From NCBI RefSeq assembly GCF_031082345.1, contig NZ_JAVHLH010000001.1, forward strand, positions 33,606 through 39,002: DNA of 5,397 bases, read 5' to 3'. The notes under the pieces were generated by a model. The model saw only the letters and a program-made list of their open reading frames with translations, was not told where the DNA came from and made no database searches. Numbering within the stretch: the stretch's first letter is position 1; the number at the start of each line of letters is the position of its first letter. Below are positions 1 through 3,979 of this stretch, piece after piece. This DNA is from Brevundimonas sp. GTDB taxonomy: Bacteria; Pseudomonadota; Alphaproteobacteria; Caulobacterales; Caulobacteraceae. The translations under genes were made by a program, and so were the position numbers.

Positions 1-1
1 C

Positions 2-751
2 GCCGCCGGCGATCTGGCGCTGGCCGAGCGCGAGGCCGGGCTGAAGATCTGGTCCAAGCCGGGCGGCTCGCCCGTCACCTCGGCCGACATGGCTGTTGAC
101 CGGCTGCTCCGCGAGACCCTGCTCGGCGCCCGTCCCGACCATGGCTGGCTGTCCGAGGAGACCGCCGACACTCCCGACCGCCTGGCCGCGCGCCGCATCT
201 TCGTGGTCGATCCGATCGACGGCACCGTCGCCTATATGAAGGGCAAGCCGTGGTGGTGCATTCCCATCGCCGTGGTCGAGGACGGCCGCCCGATCGCCGC
301 CGTGATCCACGCCCCCGCCCTGGGCGAGACCTTCACCGCCGTGCTTGGCGGCGGGGCCTTCCTGAACGGCCGGCCGATCACCGCCTCCGACACCGCCGAC
401 CTCGACGACGCCTCGGTGCTCGCCGACGCCCGGCTGATGGAAGGCCCGCACTGGCCCGAGCCGTGGCCGGCCATGCGCTACGAGAAGCGCAACGCCATCG
501 CCTACCGCATGGCCCTGGTCGCCGCCGGGGCCTTCGACGCCGCCATCGCCCTGACCCCCAAATGCGACTGGGACGTCTGCGCCGGGGCCCTGATCGTCGA
601 TGAGGCGGGCGGCAAGGTCAGCGACCACCACGGCGGCGCCTGGCGCTTCAACCAGCCCGACCCGCGCCAGAGCAGCCTGGTCTGCAGCGCCGCCGCCCTT
701 CACCCGTTGATCGTGCGGCGCACAGCGCCTATTCCCCTCGCGCCCCGCTAG
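2..751 (+). CDS. cysQ: Inositol monophosphatase family protein, probable 3'(2'),5'-bisphosphate nucleotidase CysQ (5' end missing)
   Basis: The reading frame is open from the left edge, so the ATG at 89 is internal and the true start lies outside the window; the 29 visible residues before it already match the family. Visible motifs, counting from the first codon, are KPGGSPVTSAD near residues 19-29, the metal-binding SEE at 51-53, DPIDGT at 70-75, and WDVCAGALIVDEAGG starting near 190. These supply the acidic residues that bind Mg2+ in the lithium-sensitive IMPase/FBPase fold. Family members remove a phosphate from PAP/PAPS (CysQ) or from inositol phosphates; the substrate cannot be decided from sequence alone. 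I judge that only some 15-20 N-terminal residues are absent. There is no signal peptide evidence in the visible part, so a cytoplasmic location is inferred. The DUF4170 gene follows 26 bp later on the same strand, probably in one operon. Family assignment is secure; CysQ specificity is likely but not proven. Confidence 0.88.
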   Translation, partial: AAGDLALAEREAGLKIWSKPGGSPVTSADMAVDRLLRETLLGARPDHGWLSEETADTPDRLAARRIFVVDPIDGTVAYMKGKPWWCIPIAVVEDGRPIAAVIHAPALGETFTAVLGGGAFLNGRPITASDTADLDDASVLADARLMEGPHWPEPWPAMRYEKRNAIAYRMALVAAGAFDAAIALTPKCDWDVCAGALIVDEAGGKVSDHHGGAWRFNQPDPRQSSLVCSAAALHPLIVRRTAPIPLAPR

Positions 752-777
752 TTCCCCTTCTGACCGGACGCCGCCCC

Positions 778-1029
778 ATGACCAAGCCCGCCGACACCGA
801 CCCCCAGCTGCTCCACCTCGTCATCGGCGGAGAGCTGCGCCACCTCGACGCCCCGGTGTTCCGCGATCTGTCGAAGGTCGAGTTCGTCGGCGCCTTCCCC
901 AACTACGAGGAGGCCCGCAAGGCCTGGAAGGCCCGCGCCCAGGCGACGGTGGACAACGCCCACATGCGCTTCTTCATCCTGCACGCGCACCGGATGATCG
1001 ATCCGCGCGGGGATGCGCACGAGCACTGA
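778..1029 (+). CDS. DUF4170 domain-containing protein
   Basis: This 83-residue protein matches my memory of the DUF4170 family across its length: LHLVIGGEL near residues 12-20, FVGAFPNYEEARKAWKARAQ near 39-58, then TVDNAHMRFFILHAHRM near 59-75 and a DP ending. Family members are small soluble alphaproteobacterial proteins of about this size with no established biochemical role. No membrane segment or signal peptide is visible. The gene starts 26 bp after the CysQ-like gene. It has no clear Shine-Dalgarno sequence (GACCGGACG lies upstream), so co-transcription with cysQ is the simplest reading. In many alphaproteobacteria the same pair sits beside Kdo transferase and lipid A kinase genes, which hints at an envelope context but does not show function. 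The C-terminal tail GDAHEH is short, polar and histidine-containing. Confidence 0.85.
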   Translation: MTKPADTDPQLLHLVIGGELRHLDAPVFRDLSKVEFVGAFPNYEEARKAWKARAQATVDNAHMRFFILHAHRMIDPRGDAHEH

Positions 1030-1046
1030 CGGGAACTCTCGCCCCG

Positions 1047-1076
1047 CGTGACGCGCTTTCAGTTCATACTGTCACG
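1047..1076. repeat. 6-bp inverted repeat upstream of the small membrane protein pair
   Basis: CGTGAC at 1047-1052 and GTCACG at 1071-1076 are perfect inverted copies separated by 18 bp. They fall in the 65-bp gap between the DUF4170 gene and the next start codon. The spacing would suit a dimeric DNA-binding protein or a weak hairpin in a transcript. No T-run follows, so a terminator is unlikely. A short repeat like this can arise by chance. Confidence 0.3.
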
Positions 1077-1094
1077 TCTGACCGGGAGAGACCC

Positions 1095-1316
1095 ATGCTG
1101 ACCCCCGCCCTGATCATTCTGGCCCTTCTGGTGCTGGGCGCCGGCATCGTCGTCTGGGCCACGCGCCGCAAGCCTGATCAGCCCGCCGCCGGACCGCCGG
1201 AAACCGACACCGCCTGGAACGATCCCGTCACCCCCGGCGAGTTTCCGACCCCGCGCGAGACCTTCACCCACGAGGACGCGCCGTCGGCGCCGCCTCCGCA
1301 GGAACCCCGACCTTGA
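1095..1316 (+). CDS. Small single-span membrane protein with proline-rich acidic tail
   Basis: I do not recognise this 73-residue protein. Residues 4-22 form one hydrophobic helix, followed at once by TRRK, which by the positive-inside rule places the C-terminus in the cytoplasm. The remaining ~48 residues are rich in Pro, Thr, Glu and Asp and look disordered. The ATG has a convincing ribosome binding site, GGGAG at 1084-1088 with six bases of spacing. The stop codon overlaps the TTG start of the next gene by four bases, so the two are probably translationally coupled and may act together. Real coding is supported by the ribosome site, the transmembrane segment and the coupling. The protein could be a small inner-membrane accessory factor; nothing in the sequence names a function. 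Confidence 0.7.
   Translation: MLTPALIILALLVLGAGIVVWATRRKPDQPAAGPPETDTAWNDPVTPGEFPTPRETFTHEDAPSAPPPQEPRP
1300..1303 (+). promoter_or_regulatory. Ribosome binding site AGGA deciding the TTG start at 1313
   Basis: AGGA at 1300-1303 lies nine bases before TTG at 1313. It supports TTG over the first in-frame ATG at 1373, which falls inside the hydrophobic helix. The TTG overlaps the TGA of the previous gene (TTGA), as expected for re-initiation. Confidence 0.5.
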
Positions 1317-1543
1317 CCCTGTTCGGCCGCACCCTCGGCGGCGAGGAAATCGCCAGCCTGATCTTCCTGTCGATGGCGCTCGTCATCTGGCTGATGGCCT
1401 GGCGCGGCGAGCGCAACTGGACGCACTGGTTCCGGGGCTGGGAGGCCGACCGCAAGGCCCGGCGCGAGGCCGAGCTGGCCGCGGAGCAGGGCGGCGACCG
1501 CCCGCCCCCCTCGTCCGGGGCGCCGCGCGGCCCGTGGGGCTGA
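1313..1543 (+). CDS. Small single-span membrane protein with charged, Trp-rich tail
   Basis: I do not recognise this 76-residue protein. It begins at TTG in a TTGA overlap with the upstream gene, with AGGA nine bases before it. Residues 12-30 form one hydrophobic helix (IASLIFLSMALVIWLMAW). A basic and tryptophan-rich stretch follows, RGERNWTHWFRGWEADRKARR near 31-51, which should lie on the cytoplasmic face close to the membrane and may form an amphipathic helix. The last ~18 residues are Pro/Gly-rich and look disordered. It is the second half of a coupled pair of small membrane proteins. The tail is basic while the partner's tail is acidic, so an interaction between them is possible but only inferred. 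The stop lies 4 bp from the stop of the convergent phosphatase gene, leaving no room for a terminator. Confidence 0.68.
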   Translation: MTLFGRTLGGEEIASLIFLSMALVIWLMAWRGERNWTHWFRGWEADRKARREAELAAEQGGDRPPPSSGAPRGPWG

Positions 1544-1547
1544 ATCC

Positions 1548-2213
1548 CTATTCGCGCCTGAGCAGCTTCTCGGTCAGCAGCGTCCCCCACCACTGGGCCT
1601 TGAACTCGGCCCGGACCGCCTTCGGGTCGTAGGCGTCGCTGTCGATCCAGTCGATGAAGCTGATCCCCGCCGGCTCGGCCTCCTTCAGGTATTTCTCCAG
1701 CGTGTAGTCCAGCACCCCGGTCAGGCCCTCGCGGTGGTGCAGGTATTTCTTGTCCAGCTGCCGCATCGCCTCCGAGATCGGCTCGCCGAGATGGAAATGC
1801 CGGTACAGCACCGCCATCATCCCGGCCCGGTCCGCCCCCGACTTGCAGTGGATCAGCACCGGATAGTCGATGGTCCGGAACAGCTCGCGCGCCCGGTGGA
1901 TGCGGTCCTTCTGCGGCGGATCGCGGCTGTCCAACGGCGCGTCGATCAGCGTCAGCCCCAGTGTCTCGCAGGCGTCCTTCTCCAGCGCATAATAGGCCTC
2001 GTCCCGCGCCCCGCGCAGGTTGATGACGGTCTTGATGCCCTGCGCCTTCCAGTAGGCCAGCTGCCGCGGCGACGGCTGGTTGGTCCGCACCAGATCCGGC
2101 CCCAGCCAGTGGGCGTTCATGAACCACCGCCTCAGGAAGGCGTGATCCTTCCAGACGTAGTCCCACTTGGCGCGGAAGCGGCCGCCGGGGGTGCTGAGGT
2201 CGTAGCGGGGCAT
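1548..2213 (-). CDS. Dual-specificity/tyrosine phosphatase family protein, cytoplasmic (CtpA-like candidate)
   Basis: The 221-residue protein carries the cysteine-phosphatase signature HCKSGADR at 122-129, with nucleophile C123 and phosphate-binding R129. Upstream are the family's RTNQPSPRQL (43-52) and GIKTVINLRG (59-68). Asp95 or Asp98 in DAPLDSRDPP is the likely general acid. No signal peptide or membrane helix is visible. Enzymes of this fold hydrolyse phosphotyrosine, phosphoserine, phosphoinositide or other phosphoesters, so the substrate is open. Caulobacter CtpA is an essential tyrosine-phosphatase homologue without signal or transmembrane segments that associates with the inner membrane, and it has been tied to lipid A dephosphorylation. 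The MsbA-like exporter nearby makes an orthologue plausible, but I cannot verify it. ATG 2213 has no Shine-Dalgarno sequence (CTCCCCTCCC precedes it); a promoter very close by suggests a leaderless transcript. The gene converges with the small membrane pair and lies 65 bp downstream of the low-GC cassette on the same strand. Confidence 0.88.
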   Translation of the reverse strand: MPRYDLSTPGGRFRAKWDYVWKDHAFLRRWFMNAHWLGPDLVRTNQPSPRQLAYWKAQGIKTVINLRGARDEAYYALEKDACETLGLTLIDAPLDSRDPPQKDRIHRARELFRTIDYPVLIHCKSGADRAGMMAVLYRHFHLGEPISEAMRQLDKKYLHHREGLTGVLDYTLEKYLKEAEPAGISFIDWIDSDAYDPKAVRAEFKAQWWGTLLTEKLLRRE

Positions 2214-2218
2214 GGGAG

Positions 2219-2249
2219 GGGAGATAGCCGGTCAATGCGGGGAGGTCAC
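2219..2249 (-). promoter_or_regulatory. Candidate Caulobacter-type promoter of the phosphatase gene
   Basis: On the - strand GTGACCT is followed, after 14 bases, by GCTATCTC and then seven bases before the ATG at 2213. The known Caulobacter housekeeping pattern is TTGACGS-N10-14-GCTANAWC; the -10 part matches at 7 of 8 positions and the -35 part at only 4 of 7. Initiation six to nine bases past the -10 would fall at or beside the ATG, giving a leaderless mRNA, in line with the missing ribosome site. The left copy of the inverted repeat overlaps the -35 and spacer. Confidence 0.4.
2231..2246. repeat. Left copy of imperfect inverted repeat flanking the low-GC cassette
   Basis: GTCAATGCGGGGAGGT here is matched in inverted orientation by ACCTCCCCGCTTGAC at 3935-3949, with a single missing base as the only difference. 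The two copies enclose the three cassette genes and coincide roughly with the change in base composition. I see no short direct duplication just outside them (TAGCCG on the left, TTCCCC on the right), so classical transposition ends are not proven. This copy also lies in the likely promoter of the phosphatase gene. Confidence 0.6.
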
Positions 2250-2278
2250 GGGGACAACCCGCTTCGGACGAAGACCGA

Positions 2279-2824
2279 TCACCCCGGCACGGCGCCCGCG
2301 CCGCCACGGACAAATGCCATGACGTCAAGCGTTGCCTTCCATGGCCGCCCTCTCAAGGTTCCGTATAGGTAGATTGTTGGGTTCATGAACATGGGCCAAA
2401 GCCCCGCCTGCCGAACATCTCCGCCGTCCAGGCGATCAACATCGTAGTTGATCCGATCTGCGTGCAAAATCTTGTTGCATGCCTCTCTCAGCGAAAGTGG
2501 CTGAGTCTCAGCCCTTCCGACTTCTGGGACGAGTTCCCCGCACGCGTCGAACCTCTCAAGCACCCCACCATCACGGTCGTCGATCACTCGGAGCGACACT
2601 GCTGTATTGAGCAGTATCCGGGTGACCTCGTACTCAGAGAACTCGGAGTCGAGGCCGATGAGTGGCTGATCCCACCCGTCTCTATAAAGCTCATGTTGCG
2701 TGAACTCGGTGAATGGGCGTTCCGATAGGTAGATGCGGAGCAGCTGCCAAAGATCCCGACGGACCGTCGCGCCGTCGAAAATGTGGCCTTCGCGAAAATG
2801 CGCCGCCCTCTCAAGCTCCGCCAA
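2279..2824 (-). CDS. Uncharacterised cassette protein with CNKILH motif (possible degenerate HEPN-like)
   Basis: I do not firmly recognise this protein. With the TTG start at 2824 it has 181 residues; the frame stays open to ATG 2938, but that longer form would overlap the upstream gene by 95 bases. AGGAGG lies five bases before TTG 2824, 19 bases after the upstream stop, which decides the start; TTG 2860 is a weaker alternative. The N-terminal half is helical and charged (ATVRRDLWQLLRIYLSERPF). The C-terminal third contains LSLREACNKILHADR, then NPTIYLYGTLRGRPWKA, which looks like beta strands. CNKILH resembles the HEPN RNase motif R-N-x3-H with Cys in the Arg place, so it could be an inactive relative or coincidence. 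It is the last gene of the low-GC cassette, closely spaced behind the HEPN-like gene, and the two probably function together. No membrane segment is visible. Confidence 0.7.
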   Translation of the reverse strand: MAELERAAHFREGHIFDGATVRRDLWQLLRIYLSERPFTEFTQHELYRDGWDQPLIGLDSEFSEYEVTRILLNTAVSLRVIDDRDGGVLERFDACGELVPEVGRAETQPLSLREACNKILHADRINYDVDRLDGGDVRQAGLWPMFMNPTIYLYGTLRGRPWKATLDVMAFVRGGAGAVPG

Positions 2825-2829
2825 AAGCA

Positions 2830-2835
2830 CCTCCT
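2830..2835 (-). promoter_or_regulatory. Strong Shine-Dalgarno AGGAGG deciding the TTG start at 2824
   Basis: On the - strand AGGAGG precedes TTG 2824 by five bases and extends to AGGAGGTG, close to the full anti-16S complement. It is the best ribosome site in the cassette. It favours the 181-residue form over ATG 2938, which lies deep inside the upstream gene. Confidence 0.6.
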
Positions 2836-2843
2836 CGGTGGCC

Positions 2844-3500
2844 TTAGTCCAACCACTCAAACGTCGTTTGCCATGAGCCGCCCTGTCCGTGGGGCCCAAC
2901 CCACCCCTTGTGAAGCAGCCGCTTGAGCTTACGGCCATACCCCCGAACCGTTCTCCGATAGCCGCTCCAAAGGCGGTCCGTCATATGGGCTTGGGGTTCA
3001 ATCTGACTGGCATCCCGACCACATGGGTATCGCATCCAACTCTCGTTGCCTTCTTCAAAGGCAGCGAGAACCCATTCGTCGCGATCTCGACAAGGTATCT
3101 CTGAAGAGAGTTTGCTGAGAGCGACGAGCTTATGGGTCTTCAAATCTCGGCCAAGAGTCCCGCCAGCGACGTAGCCTGGGTGTTCGAAAACTAGGAAGGC
3201 CTTGATCGCGTTTTCCAGAGCGAACGCGGCGAGTAGAAAGATGGCGCGGTGAGTTTCATCCCAAGTGACGGGTGCCTGTCCCGGCACGCGAAGCGTGAGC
3301 ATGCCACGACCTCTCGATTCATAAAGGGTCACGGCCTGCTGGTGCAGGTTATCGGCTGTCAGTAGCCACTGGTGAGGGTCAGCCGCGCGGACAAACTCTT
3401 GGCACTGGGACTCTGAGAAAGGCACCTTGGGTGTTGGCAATCGCACCCCTCCGATCAGAAAATCAGAATCTGGCGGTGAGAGCTCAAGGTCAAGAACCAC
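2844..3500 (-). CDS. HEPN-like protein of the low-GC cassette
   Basis: The 218-residue protein has a helical middle that reads like a HEPN-type bundle: FLLAAFALENAIKAFLVF near 88-105, LKTHKLVALSKL near 120-131, and WMRYP at 155-159. The pattern ALENAIKA, a following THKL and a W-x-RYP element recurs, in my memory, in HEPN-like hypothetical proteins. The catalytic R-x4-6-H motif of toxin RNases is not obvious, so nuclease activity is not claimed. HEPN proteins are common in toxin-antitoxin, abortive-infection and RNA-targeting systems, which makes defence possible here. The start is GTG 3500, the first start codon after the upstream TGA, but it lacks a ribosome site; TTG 3440, with GGAGG seven bases before it, would give 198 residues. 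Its 3' end is closely coupled to the next gene. GC is clearly below that of the flanking genes. The C-terminal ~40 residues are basic. Confidence 0.72.
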   Translation of the reverse strand: MVLDLELSPPDSDFLIGGVRLPTPKVPFSESQCQEFVRAADPHQWLLTADNLHQQAVTLYESRGRGMLTLRVPGQAPVTWDETHRAIFLLAAFALENAIKAFLVFEHPGYVAGGTLGRDLKTHKLVALSKLSSEIPCRDRDEWVLAAFEEGNESWMRYPCGRDASQIEPQAHMTDRLWSGYRRTVRGYGRKLKRLLHKGWVGPHGQGGSWQTTFEWLD

Positions 3501-3560
3501 CGGTGGGCCAGTCGCCGGGGCACTAGGGCAACCGACCCGCTGGCTCGTGGGGGAGACCCG

Positions 3561-3779
3561 TCACGGCCGAGCGGCGCGGATGACCTTCTTGACCTGCTTG
3601 CACCGGGAGCACGTCGCCACCTCCTGCGTGAAGTCCGTCGTGGTGGCGAGCGCTCCAGTCACCTGCGCAGGATGGGCGGTATCGTTGGATAGGCCGACAC
3701 CGGCAGCGAGACACTTGTTGCAGATCGCTGCCGGCCGCATCGCCGTGATGTAGTCGTTGATCTTCTGTGGGACCGACAT
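3561..3779 (-). CDS. Small two-CxxC zinc-ribbon-like protein
   Basis: This 72-residue protein has two cysteine pairs, C20-x2-C23 (CNKC) and C57-x2-C60 (CSRC), spaced as expected for one four-cysteine zinc site. The N-terminal IxxYITAMRPAAICNKCLA is familiar from small uncharacterised alphaproteobacterial proteins in which a short helix leads into the first pair; a basic KQVKKVIRAARP tail ends the protein. It may bind nucleic acid or a protein partner, but this is inferred. ATG 3779 has a good ribosome site, AGGAG with six bases of spacing. It is the first gene of the - strand cassette. The HEPN-like gene follows in the same frame, 60 bp after this gene's TGA, with no other stop between. The zinc fold is likely; the role is unknown. 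It could act as a regulator of the cassette or be an independent cargo gene. Confidence 0.72.
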   Translation of the reverse strand: MSVPQKINDYITAMRPAAICNKCLAAGVGLSNDTAHPAQVTGALATTTDFTQEVATCSRCKQVKKVIRAARP

Positions 3780-3785
3780 GGAGCT

Positions 3786-3790
3786 CTCCT
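3786..3790 (-). promoter_or_regulatory. Ribosome binding site AGGAG of the zinc-ribbon gene
   Basis: On the - strand AGGAG lies six bases before ATG 3779. This is ideal spacing and supports this start as the entry point of the cassette mRNA. Confidence 0.65.
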
Positions 3791-3934
3791 CTTTCGAAGA
3801 AGCGTAGCAGTGGGCAAACGGCCCATGCCAGTCCCTTCAAAGGCGCATCCGGGGAACTCCGTTGATCCCCCCAGTGCTGAAAGCGCCCAAGCGCCTTATC
3901 AACGTCTCCAATACTGCTACGACACCACCGAACT

Positions 3935-3949
3935 ACCTCCCCGCTTGAC
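3935..3949. repeat. Right copy of imperfect inverted repeat flanking the low-GC cassette
   Basis: ACCTCCCCGCTTGAC is the inverted counterpart of 2231-2246, lacking one base between GC and TTGAC. It ends 30 bp before the exporter start codon. Read toward the adjacent gene, each copy has the same orientation: ACCTCCCCGC, then TTGAC, then the start codon. This would suit either element ends or paired operators. Confidence 0.6.
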
Positions 3950-3979
3950 TTCCCCCCCATCCCGTCCGACCTCGGACCG

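Larger units (their letters stand above)
3780..3979. other. Divergent intergenic region with short inverted repeats
   Basis: These 200 bp separate the - strand cassette from the + strand exporter gene and should hold both promoters. Three inverted repeats are visible: TGGGC-5-GCCCA at 3811-3825, GGGGA-10-TCCCC at 3851-3870, and AAGGCGC at 3840-3846 with GCGCCTT at 3891-3897 enclosing the second. The third and second could nest into one structure in a transcript of either strand. GCTACGAC at 3916-3923 matches the Caulobacter -10 pattern at 7 of 8 positions on the + strand but has no good -35. A - strand frame through the region starting at 3960 has no ribosome site and runs out of frame into the zinc-ribbon gene, so I do not call it. 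Confidence 0.4.

Noticed and set aside
2262..2273. CTTCGGACGAAG as a terminator for the cassette
   Set aside because: The stem is only four to five bases with a tiny loop, and no T-run follows on the - strand.
1264..2328. Long - strand open frame of 354 codons overlapping the phosphatase
   Set aside because: It covers the phosphatase in another frame and has Arg/Ala/Pro-rich shadow composition, while the phosphatase frame has a complete active-site motif.
2381..2390. Perfect palindrome GTTCATGAAC
   Set aside because: It lies inside the coding frame of the last cassette gene (MFMNP), and a ten-base palindrome is expected by chance.
3944..3973. CTTGAC as a -35 element of the exporter promoter
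   Set aside because: No -10-like sequence follows at a suitable distance, and the TTGAC is part of the flanking inverted repeat.
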